Part shown: positions 25,401 through 37,400 of the stretch, one piece after another
Layout of the letters: the number at the start of each line of letters is the position of its first letter
Position numbering within the stretch: position 1 is the stretch's first letter
Assembly: GCA_963971285.1 (NCBI GenBank)
Contig: OZ020249.1
Span: forward strand, 6,634,001 to 6,698,000
Direction of reading: 5' to 3'
DNA from: Astropecten irregularis
Lineage: Eukaryota > Echinodermata > Asteroidea > Paxillosida > Astropectinidae
Length of the DNA: 64,000 nucleotides
Program-made: the position numbers and the translations under genes
The notes under the pieces: model-generated
Seen by the model: the letters and a program-made list of their open reading frames with translations, nothing else
What the model was told of the DNA's origin: nothing
The model's database searches: none

Positions 25401-28400
25401 AGTGAGACACCGACCGGAGAGTACAGAGCCGCCCAGACTAGTGAGACACCGACCGGAGAGTACAGAGCTGCCCGGACTAGTGAGACACTGACCGGAGAGT
25501 ACAGAGCCGCCCGGACTAGTGAGACACTGACCAAAGAGTACAGAGCCATCCGGACTAATAAGACACCGACCGGAGATTACAGAACCGCCCAGAGAGTCAG
25601 AATACTACCCGCCAATTTTAGAGCCACCGGCCGGAGATTCCACAGTCACTCAGAGAGCCAGAATATTCCAAACCCGCCCGGTTTGCGAGAATACCAGCCA
25701 GACACCCATAGGTTAGTAATAGCCCAAGCTACTAGGAAGCGAAGACCTCCTGATAAATTTGGTGATTGGTGTTACTAAAGCTCACAATTTTCCTGTTACA
25801 TTTTGTTTCTGTCTGACTGCAGGCCAGGTATGGGTCGAAGCCGGAGCCGTTTTTGATTTTTGGGCGCTTTAGTTTGATATCGTTGACCTGCAATTATGTA
25901 AATGATCGTAATTTGCTCAATTTTAATGTGTTTTTTTAATTTTGTTTATGTAAAGTTGTGGAAACCTGTAATGTGAATTTTCAGTCATTATTGTAATGTG
26001 AGGACACATTATTTTCTAAAGGACGGGGTTATGTGACAAAGGTCACAAACTCTAGTGCTCAGAGTGGATGAGAGTGTAATTGTTTAAGCTTGCGGCACCA
26101 TGGGAACAACATCTATAGGCCTACTTCTTCAAATCACACTGTAAGTAATGATCATTTGTCTAGTTATCCTAATCAGAATAAATGAGCAGAGAGTACCAAG
26201 GCGGTATATTTAGTTTCCACCCATTGTTCCTTATTCATCAGTGATCCTCCTAATTGTTGCCATGTCCGTTGAGTGTTCTACAGTTATTAATTAACCTGTT
26301 CCATTAGTAATTCTTGTCCGAGCAAGCCATCGACGCAAGCCAGAAAAGTCCTTAGACCACTCAGTTGCGTTACAGTACTTTCGCACTTCTGTTTCGTTCG
26401 CACTTCTCATAAACTCTCAACGTTTCGACTAGCCTGATCTAGTCCTCATCAGGAGATTAGGGACATCAGGGACTAGAGCAGAATAGTTGAAACGTTGAGA
26501 CCTTACAAGAAGTGCGAAGGAAACAGTAGTGCGAAAGTACAAATGATTCTTACTTGGTGTTTCCACCAACCGATCCACATACCAATTGTCACCATGCAAA
26601 GCCTCAAATCCTTCTTTCATTTGTTTTGTCAAGTATTCCATGGACGGCTTGCAAAATGAGTACCTTCATTAAAATAGACATAACTCCTCTTGGGAATGAT
26701 CAATTTGTTTCATTCTGGTTTTTTTACAATAAGCAGGGGAGCATGCTTGTTAAATATATGCTTTACTGAACTTTTGAGTGTCATTTATTTGTTTTGAAAA
26801 ACATCACCAATCCCAGTCAAGTTCTTTTTGACCCTGTAAGTTAGGAAAAATTCAAACATGAAAGCACTTGCTTGACAACTATTCATGTTTAGCAGACTTC
26901 AAGAAACCTCAACTTACTTGTAGTGAGTGCCGTCCAGCTCAACTTGGTGATTCTCCTCTTCGTCTGTTACCATGACGAATGTCTTGATGACTTTCTTCTC
27001 TTGATAATACGGCAGAAGGCTGGCTGCTGGCGCTGTGCTGCCCTCAGTGTTCAACGTGGACGCCAGACACAGAACCTTTGCAAGGAAAGAATGACCACAA
27101 AAACGTTACAAGACGATGACCCCATGAGGGTCTAAAGGTAGTATCATACTTTGGTAGCATACCGAAACCAAAATCTTCACAGATTTACCTATAACTTACA
27201 GGGTATAAAGATGGTAATGGTAGAAACATACCGTTCAAATTGTTCTGCCTGAAATGATGTATTTATCCAGAAAAGAGTAAAACCAAATGACCAAAAACAA
27301 TTTTGATCTTTTAAAAAATACCGTGGGAATTTTTCATTGTTTTCTCAAAAAGTGGGCACCGTATGGGACTGAAATTTTCACAGACGAATGATTGATACTG
27401 TACCTTCCTAGATATTTTTGCCCATGAATCTGCATTTCTTTGACAAAAACCAAAGTATGAAATTATATTTAACCCATTCCGCCCGGGAAGCATCTATAGC
27501 AGTTTGTTTCATGATGTGAAAACATTCGTGATTGCTTTGTTATTTCCGCTGAAATGTACATTGTACGGAGGTTATTGTCTGGATCGAGGAGTTCCACAAA
27601 GGTCGAATGTTTTACCTCTTCAATAGTCCTGGGCATATCCGGGGGGATGTAGTTTTTATGACTGAAGAAGGACAGCTCGGCATTGGAGATGGCACTTAGC
27701 AGACTGGCAATGATGGTGCTGGTTTTAATGGCCGTTCCCATGGACGGTGACCGGTCACCGATTACGGCCACAGGGGAGTCAATGGTCAACCTGTAATTAT
27801 AACAGCCCATTAAGTTTTTTATATTAGAGAAAGGGTTCATGATGCTTAACGTATTAAACAAAACAAAAAAATGCCAAAAAACAAACTGCTTTAAAGGTAC
27901 AGTACAGGATTGGTAAAATACCCAAACAGAAATGTTCACAGATTTACATATACATTGTAACTTTCAGGGTATGAAGATGATGCTGGTAGAAACACACCGT
28001 TAAATATTTCCGCCTGAAATGTTGTATTTATCCAGAACTTAGTAAGACAAGGGACCGAAAACAGTTTTGATCTCGGGGTAAGATCAAAACCATTCTTTAT
28101 GTTTTATAAGAAAAATTTAGTCGGGTTTTCGATAGTTTGAGTGCTGTTGTGTGATCATTACCAATCATGTATTATACAAGAAAAACTAAACAAGAAATAT
28201 ATGTGAAGTATTTGTGTTGAAATATTACACCGTAGAGTAATCAGAAATTACATACAGTATACTTCTAGAATCACAAAGAGAGGCCAATACTAAACTCAAG
28301 TCAGAAGCAGTCAATATGTGTTTGTGTATAAAACCAGCCAATTTGATAGTTGCTATGGGTATAGTCTGTCAGTTGCTATGTGTATAGTACTTTCAAGGCG

Positions 28401-31400
28401 GCAGCGGAATAGTCTTCTCTGGTTTGACAGTGATAAAATTGCATGTAAAGTGGAATGCCGATATAACCAACACGCCAGGATGCACAGATATTTCTGTTCA
28501 TTATAGTGAATTAAAGAACCATATATTCAGTATGTATTGTACACAAAAATTAGGAGCCAAGGATGATGTTCGGCGAAGCAATATGCTCGGTATAGGTGTG
28601 TTTGTTATAGTGGCCTTCCACTGTATTGTGACTAGCTTTTGTCCAATCACAAGGCACTATCTATCTACGAGTGGGAGTAGGGGCCTTTACAAAACGGAGG
28701 CTCAGGCTCAGGCTTGGGCTCCAGCTCTGACATCCATATGCTGAAAATATAGGTTGTGGTTTTTTTTCTTGTAGCTGAAGCTCTGTTTTCCTTTTCAAAC
28801 TAGAGAATCTACTTCCAAACCGCAGCCAAAAGCCTCTATTTTGATACCCGTTATTTGAGAATGGATTCATGAAATGGAGCCGGAGCCTGAGACAGAGCCT
28901 GAGCCTCTGTTTCGTAAACGCCCTATGTCTGTCATGAGCATTTTGTCGTCGTACCTTGTTTTTTCCAGTTGTTTTTGTGCCATTGAGATGAGACGTTCAT
29001 ACAACTCGGTCGTCTCTTCCTTCTTAGCAGAATCATCTATAATAATAAATAAAATGGTAAGTAAAGTTTGTGCACGACCCAACGGGAAAGTCTCCCTAAT
29101 GACCCATTTCCAGTAATTTGAAATTATTACATTATCATAACAACTGTGACTGACATTTTACTCTGGAGTGAGCTATATGTCTTTACTATTATCTCTCTTG
29201 CTACCAATGGAATATACATAACCATTAAAGGTAACTTCATACTTTGGTTTTTGTCAAAGAAATGGCAAAAATATCAAGAAAGATACAGTAAAAGTCATCT
29301 ATGAAATTGTCTGTCCCATACAGTGCCCACTTTTTTTTTTTTAGAAAACAGTGAAAAACGCTCATGGTATTTCTTAAACTTATCACAGGAATTTTTTGTC
29401 TAAGCCTGAGATCAAAACTGTTTTTGGTCATTGGTTTGATTATTTTCTGGATAAATACAGCACTTATAACGGTATGTTTCTACCATCACTATCTTTACAC
29501 CCTGTAAGTTATAGGTAAATCTGTGAGGATTTCTGTTTTGGTATGCTTCCAAAAGTATGATAGTACCTTTAAAGGTAATTAATTAATGTTCACAGATTTA
29601 CATATAACTTTCAGGGTATGAAGACGGTGCTGGTAAAAACATACTGTTAAAATATTTCCGCCTGAAATGAATTACCAAAACAAAGATAAAAAAAAAAGGT
29701 TTAGATCTTGGGGGAAGATAAGTACCATTTTTTATGTTTTATAAGAAAAACTAAATCGTTTTTTCAATATTTTCTAGTGGCTCAAATGTCCGATTTAGCT
29801 TGATCAGACAAAGTGTGAGTGCTGCTCTGTGACATTTACCAATCATGTTTTATACCTTTAAGCATACGTTATATGTGTCTTTATATACTTACTGTCACGC
29901 ATGTTCTTGATGATAAGAAGACGTTCCATTATCTTGCCGTAGGGGAGATTAATGGCCTCTCCATTCCTTAATCTCTCAGCTATGACTCGATCAACCTCAG
30001 GGCAGTTTAGATCCTCATAATACCTGACAAGAAATAAACAACAACAGCAACATAGTCAAACACAGTGTACATCATAGAGCTATATTAAAATTGCTAGAGC
30101 GCTAGCTTCGTGTAAAAAGTGATGCCTGCTGGGCGCATCCATGTTTGTGCACAAACCTATGGAAAGCCTACAATTTTGTAAGTTTTTTGTACGTTCATTT
30201 GCATACCTGCGTTGTGTTCTATACAGGTGCGTTATTGAAGCCAAATACGCCCAAAATCCGACACACCTTTGGTAAATGCGCGTTTCATTTATCACCCTGC
30301 GCACACACGCTCTGCACTTCAGTCACGCAATGATTGCAAGTGTCATCAAGACGCGCTACCGGTACCGTTCGCACATACTTGTGCATTGCATATAGAGTAC
30401 ACTCTTCGAATGGCATTCCAGTCAAAGTGTTCTTGTTCCACAGACACGCACTCAAATTCAAAATGACTGCGCCCAGAACGGCTTCAAATTGTCTACTCGC
30501 GGAGAACGCGGAGCTAGCGCTCTAGTAATTTTAATATAGCTCTATGGTGTACATACACTACATTGGGTTTGAGGACAGACAGATCAAAGAGAATAGACCG
30601 ATCCATTCAGCGCTGCCCCAATTGTTTCTGACCAATCACGGCCGTGGCTTATGTCTGACACGCATTCATAAAAATGTATGTGTGCATATTGAGCACATGA
30701 TTGGAACGTGCAGTATGACATTGGAGAGGAAACCGTGTTCACTGACTATGTGTGAAGTGGAAGGGGCTTTCTGGATCGGTCTATAACAATGCAACTGTTC
30801 TTGTCTTCCGGACTCCTTTTGTTCAAAATTGTTCACAATCATCCTCGGGCAAACAAATGTGTCCTTAAACCTATGGGAGTTTTATATTTAAGTTTCATTT
30901 ATTTATTTATTTATTATTTCATTTCATTTATTATATCTCAGGTAAACAGCAGTACAGACAACATGATATTACATTCAAGACATTAACAACAGGAACAAAC
31001 TGAAAACACCCCTGAGGATTGCCTAAAAGCGAACCAAATCACTGTCAAGTTCCGGGACAAAAGAAAACACAATGCCTTGTCCTCGGACAGTATGTGAAGC
31101 AGGAATGTGTGCATATAGATATCATGTAAAGAGGCTACTGCTAAGAACATCTCGGGTGAATTTATTCATGAACTGTAAATTGACATACAGTGTATTATTT
31201 TGGTTTTTGTGCATTAATTTATGCCCGATTCAAACTTTCTGCGTATTTGCAAAGCAATGAAAATTCTATGTGGATCGGTTTGCGGTAACACCATGTAACA
31301 TTTGTTTTGTACCTTTTGGCACTTTTTGTAAATCGCACTTCTCGTAAGGTCTCAACGTTTCGACTAGTCTGCTCTAGTTATCATCAGGAGACCCTGACTA

Positions 31401-34400
31401 GAGCGGGCTCGTCGAAATGAAGACACCTAATAACGAGAGGTGCGATGAAATAAGAAGTGCGAAAAGTATGAAACAAATACTACACAGTATTTAATACCGC
31501 AAACCAATATCCACATCATACCGTACCACACAAAGCCTCAAAATTGTCTGGTGCCAAAACAGGAAAGCGTCACATCACGATTCTCAGGAAGTATCGGAAA
31601 CTGGACTTAAAGAGCACCATCCACACATAAGGATATCATGAATGCCCCATTCCGGCTTTGCTCTTAAGCCCCGCCCACGTGTGTATTTTTTATATCACAT
31701 GTGACCGAGTTTGCTTTCGTGGTCACCTGATTAAAAGGTGTCCTCCAATTGGTCAATGAGCAGAGTTTGATTGACAGGCCGGAAGGGTCAAATTTCGACA
31801 CTTTAACATTCCAGCACTCACCATAGCAACGTGTCCAAGGTTTTCTCCACTTTAGCCACACGTTCCTTAGCCTGGTTGGAGAGCTTCAATTTGAACGACT
31901 TGAGATGGGAGTAGGGGATGCTGTGTGATGCAATGAGATCGTCGGCAGTTTCATTGGTCAAGTTGGCACAGCGAGCGACCAGGGTGCTGTCAGGGGCTGG
32001 TTCCCCATAGCAATAGGGCAGAAACCATGGCAATGTGAAATCCTGAGGAATAATGATAAGAATTTCAATATTAATATCAACTTTATCTAATTATAATACC
32101 AAAGTTGGTAGAGCACCTGTACGGTATTCAGGAGGTCGGCGGTTCGAATCCCGCTGCACTCAATTTTTCTTTGTTGACTTTTCAATGACTTTAAATTCAG
32201 TCAGTTTCCCTTGTGGTTATTTGATGGTTATATTAATTGAAAAGCCGTATCCTCTTTGAAAGCTCCCCATGTGCCGTTCCCAGGTTGCATCATTGCTGCG
32301 TGTATCATTGAAACGATCCTTGGGGTATGGCGGTGTGTGCGTGGTTTCATGGCTTCTGACTGACAAACAAACAAAGGTAATTGACTATTGGAGTCACCAC
32401 CCATGCATATAGCCAGACGCCGGTTCGACATCCGCTCCAGTCAAAATTTTTCCAAATTATCTAAGTTCCACTGTTCCACCCAACTCATTTCAAACATCAT
32501 CCCGATAATCTTCCCACAGAAGATAACACCTACATTTAAGTATAAAACAAACTCCACACACAAAGCTAAAAAAAAAAACACCTACCTTTTTGGGATTAAA
32601 ATGGACCAAATCTGCTAATTTCTTCCATGGTTCCTTGGGGAGATGAAGAGCATAGAACTGGAGTTCTTCATCTGGGATGGTTCTTGCCCATGCCTGGACA
32701 TGTCTGCTAATGGCACCACTCAAAGAACCAACCTGAAATCATCACAAGGAAACAGTTGGTACAGTTATTCAGACGCAGTTTTCTAGTGAATGACACTTTC
32801 TCATTCATTATCTATTCAATGGGAGACTTTTGAGAACCGGTCTTCAAGTCAGCACGCGCACGCAATTGTGAGCATGCGCGCCTTGTTTTGCGCCTGTGCT
32901 GTTGTGCGTGCGTGTGCGCTGTTGACTTGAAGACCGGTTCTAAAAAGTCTCCCATTACCATTTCCCACTGTGAAACAATCGCTAATTACAATTAAATCAG
33001 GCCTTGAATTTGGTTCTGTAAAGGGCAAGGCCGCTTTTTCATTGCAAGGAGTGCTGTGGCCTAGTGGTCTGGCGTGTTGAACTCAAAGTCTTGAGGTCAA
33101 TCTACGGATTGTGGGTTCGAATCCAGCCATGGGTTAATGGTGCTTGCGTCCTTGGGCAAGACGCTCTGTCACATATTGCTCCTCTTCACCCTGGGGTAAA
33201 TGGGTACCTGCGAGGGTAGAGATATGGCTTTGTGGTTTGATTAGCCTCTGTGCGCCCTATGGTTGCCAGTATGGGGCTGTATGCTCCCCAGGGAGTTGAG
33301 ATGGTTTCAGGATTTTATGGCCCGATGACCAGGGATAATAATAATGTACAGCGCTTTGATCTTCTTGGAAAGGCGCTTTATAAATGCCCGTTATTATATT
33401 ATTAAGGGGCACTTCCATTGAAAAATCATAATATCTATGGAAACATTTGAAAGGGCACCAAGGCCAAGAACCAGGGCAACAAACATGACTAAGGCCATGG
33501 CCTCCATTGAATTAAAGGCTTGTTAAATGCGCAAGGAGCCATACTTTAAAGGTAAAGTACAGGATTGGTAACATACCCAAACCGAAATGTTCACAGATAT
33601 ACGTATAACTTTCAGGATATGAAGGTAATGCTGGAAGAAACAAACTGTTAAGATATTTTCGGCTGAAATGCTGTATTTATCCAGAAATTAGTAAAGCAAA
33701 GACCAGAAACAGTTATGATCTCAGGGTGAGATCAAAACTCCTGTGAATAGATTTTAAAAATACCGTGAGCATTTTAAAATATTTTCTACTGTTTCCGATG
33801 ATGATATGAGCTGAAAATTTCACAGGTTTGTTTTTATTTCATGACAAATCAAATTATGAACAGCCTGTAGCTGTTCTGTCAACTTTACCAATCCTGTATT
33901 ATGCCTATAAGGATAAAAATGAGGACATTTACAAAGGGAAAAGTTCCACTGGAAGATTGGTACCAGTATACAGCGAGCTTTCAAGCCATGGGCGCCATTA
34001 TGTTAAAATTAAACTGTTTGCCACTTCAAAATTCACATATGTGATACAGCCATGTCTTGGCTATCACCATGTAGAATTTAAGCATATTGGGGCTGAAATT
34101 GGCGAAAATATGACCACTTGAAAGAGTACTCCTTAAAAACAAATTCTCAAGGATAACACACATAGTGGTCAATACACACATAATGTGTATGAAAGAAAGA
34201 TGAAAATCGGGTTTTGAGGTTGGGTATTTAAGTCTTAGTTTTTTCACTCAATTTTAATCCAATTTTGCTCAAATTCGACATGGTGATGGCCAAGACATAG
34301 TTGTATCACATATCTGAATCTTAAAGTGATAAACAGTTTAATTGTCATATAATAGATCTCGACACAAGTGTTGCGTTTTTTTTTTGGACACCCTGTACAA

Positions 34401-37400
34401 TGCAAACTATTTGCAATCTGCATCAGACATAACCATTCCCCACATTCTAAATGCTAAATAGATAATAATTTATAATAATAATAATAATAATTTATTGTAT
34501 TTATATTGCGCCCTTTCCAGGCACAGCCTGTTCAAAAGCGCAGTACAAGATTAAAAATTCAGATTAAGCTTAAAAAATCACAATAGGTGTACATTAATAC
34601 TAAACATTTCATTAAAACATAATACAAAGTAATATTCGTTACATGTAAAATACATAAAATGACAATACAACAAGAAGTGAAAACCAAATAAAAACCTGAT
34701 AAAACCCGACTACTTCTGAAAGGCAGCTCTAAACAAGTGTGTCTTAACTTGAGTTTTAAAATTATCCAGAGATGAAATTTGACGGATTGTAACTGGTAAT
34801 GAATTCCACAAGGTGGGAGATGCTACACTAAAAGCCTGCTGTCCGAGTTTGTTTGTTTTACCCTTAGGATAGCTTAGTAATATAGTGTTGTTTGATCTTA
34901 ATGAATAGTTAGAATTTGTTTTGATGTTTAACAAATCAGTAAGGTATTGTGGAGCCATACCGTGGATAGCTTTAAATGTCAAGAGGAGCAATTTAAATTG
35001 AATCCTAAAAGAAACAGGTAGCCAGTGCAACTGGCAAAGAATAGGTGTCATGTGGTTCCATCTAGTAGCACCGGTTATAAGTCGGGCTGCTGTATTCTAA
35101 ACTCTCTGTAACTTAATGAGTTGCGAATTCGGTAAACCATAAAATAAACTATTGCAGTAGTCTAAACGACTCGTGATAAAAGCATGTATTAAAATAGTAA
35201 GATTTGTGGACGTCAAGTATTTACGTATTCGCCTAATATTATGAATGTGGAAAAGTCCCGCTTTACAAACATTACTAATATGTTTAGCCATAGTCATTGA
35301 AAAGTGAACAAAGAAAAATTGACTGGAGCGGGATTCGAACCGGCGGCCTCCTGAATACCGTACAGGCGCTCTACCAACTGAGCCATCCAGCCCTATGTTG
35401 GTGGTGACCCCAATAGTCAACTATCCTTGTTCGTTTGGCAGTCAGAAGCCATGAAACCACGCACACACCGCCACACCCCAGGGATCGTTTCAATGATACA
35501 CGCAACAATGCTGCAACCTGGGAACGGCACATGGGGGATCACTCAAAGAGGATACGGCTTTTTAATTATTATATTCGTGAAATAACCACAAGGGAAACTG
35601 ACTGAGTTATTTTAAGTCATTGAAAAGTGAACAAAGAAAAATTGACTGGAGCGGGATTCGAACCGGCGTTTAGCCATAGTTAGCTTAGAGTCAAACATGG
35701 TACCGAGATTCCTTGCATACAAAGATGGAGAGATATTGACGCTGCCGACATTTAAATTTAATTTGGATATTTTAGATAACTGCTGTTGGGTACCGATAAA
35801 CATAAATTCAGTTTTTGAATCATTTATCATTAATTTATCCTGAAACATCCATTGACGTATATGACGTATACATTCCTCCATCTTGTATATGGCTTGTTGT
35901 TGATTAGCAACACTACAAGGATTAAATGATAAATACAGCTGAGTGTCGTCTGCATAACAGTGAATATTTGGAAAATGATGCTCAACAATTTCAAACAATT
36001 TAGAAGAGTATATGATGAAAAGTAACGGTCCCAAACAAGAACCCTGTGGGACACCACAATTAACATGAAATTTGTCAGACACAGCACCACGGAATATAAC
36101 ACGTTGACCCCTCTCATTTAAGTAAGAACAGAACCAATCCAAAACAGTACCAGATATTCCGATTCTAGACTGAAGTCGATCTAGTAAGATGACATGATCG
36201 ACAGTGTCAAATGCGGCACTAAGGTCTAAAAGTACTAACAAAGTAACCTGTTGGGAATTCATATTCATTAGGATGTCATTTTGTACTTTCAGCAGAGCAG
36301 TCTCAGTGCTATGATTCTTCCTGTATGCAGACTGCATAGAAGGATACAATGCATGAGTAGTCATATGATTGTGAAGCTGATTAAACACAACTCTTTCAGT
36401 TAATTTGGAAATGTATTTCAGGTTACTTTATAGGCCGATAATTCTGATATTCAGCAGGGTTTAAATTATCCTTTTTGATCAAAGGGGTAATAACAGCTTC
36501 CTTCCAGTATGATGGAAACGTACCCGTTTCTAAAGAGGAATTAATAATGTTTGTTAGAACAGGTTGCAAGACGTTAATACAGCCTACAACAAGCTGTGTA
36601 GGCATAGGATCCAGTATGCTTGATTTTTTAGAACCTTCATTTATGAGACGTTTAACATCATGCTCAGCTATTACTGAGAATTTATCAAGTTGAACAGTGA
36701 ACATCCTCTGTTCAGCATCAACAGTGGCGATGTTTTCTAAGGCAGCTAGGTTGTCTAATTTAAGATGGATATTTGTGATCTTATCAATGAAGAAACTGCC
36801 AATATTGTTAGCAAAGTCCTGGCGATTCACATTCAATGCGTCAGAGATATTATTTTGAGGCTTTAGTAATCTATTAATGCAAGAAAAGAGGTTTTTGGAA
36901 TTTGATCTTTTTTCATTAATAAGTTGACTGTAGAAATCACGACGTGCAACATTCATAAAGATGGTTGGTGTTATTTCTCAGTCTACGAAAACTTACTAAA
37001 TCAGCCATATTGCCTGTAAGCCTCCATTTTCGCTCTGCTTTACGGCGTAGCTTTTTAGAGGATTTTATATCAGCGTTAAACCAGGGAACAAGTTAAATAA
37101 GTACGGCTACTCTTTGTTATAATAAAACAATGATGACAGCGTCTGCTGAAGAAGAAAGAATGAAAGAAAGGAAATCATGATCCTCTATGCCCTCCCCAAG
37201 TCTTTGGAGGGGATTGACAAAGACTGAAAGTGTCTTAATGATTTTGTTGGCTGAAGGGGCAAATGTCTCCCAAAATGTCATCAATCAACTTGGAATTATG
37301 AAAAATTGGAGATTGAAAACTGGAACTTGAACTTGAACGAAAACTTGAACTGGAGTTCAAACTGGAACTAGAACGCAACAATGAAAAAGGAACAAGGAAA

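Larger units (their letters stand above)
11349..26374 (+). mobile_element. 15-kb non-autonomous LTR element with minisatellite interior
   Basis: Direct repeats of 369 and 319 bp (about 11349-11717 and 26056-26374) flank the unit and end in TTACA. The host site gtactc/gtactt is duplicated at 11343-11348 and 26375-26380, in the middle of a known MITE, which fixes the boundaries independently. One base after the left LTR is TGGTGACAGCGTCGGGATTT, complementary to the 3' end of a leucine-type tRNA, a plausible primer binding site. Inside there is no protease, RT, RNase H or integrase; 39-bp tandem repeats fill it instead. The 3' end of the long repeat ORF reads [14 protein letters not shown] and stops at 25778, which looks like the C-terminal tail of retroelement pol proteins. 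The left LTR begins CG rather than TG, so the copy is old. The strand is set by the primer site. Confidence 0.75.

Noticed and set aside
11985-25590. CRISPR-like regular repeats
   Set aside because: The units are contiguous with no unique spacers, and the DNA is animal nuclear; it is a minisatellite.
35322-35395. A tRNA gene with a good acceptor stem and B box
   Set aside because: It is one head of a SINE with flanking target duplications; the anticodon loop lacks U33 and stems have mismatches.
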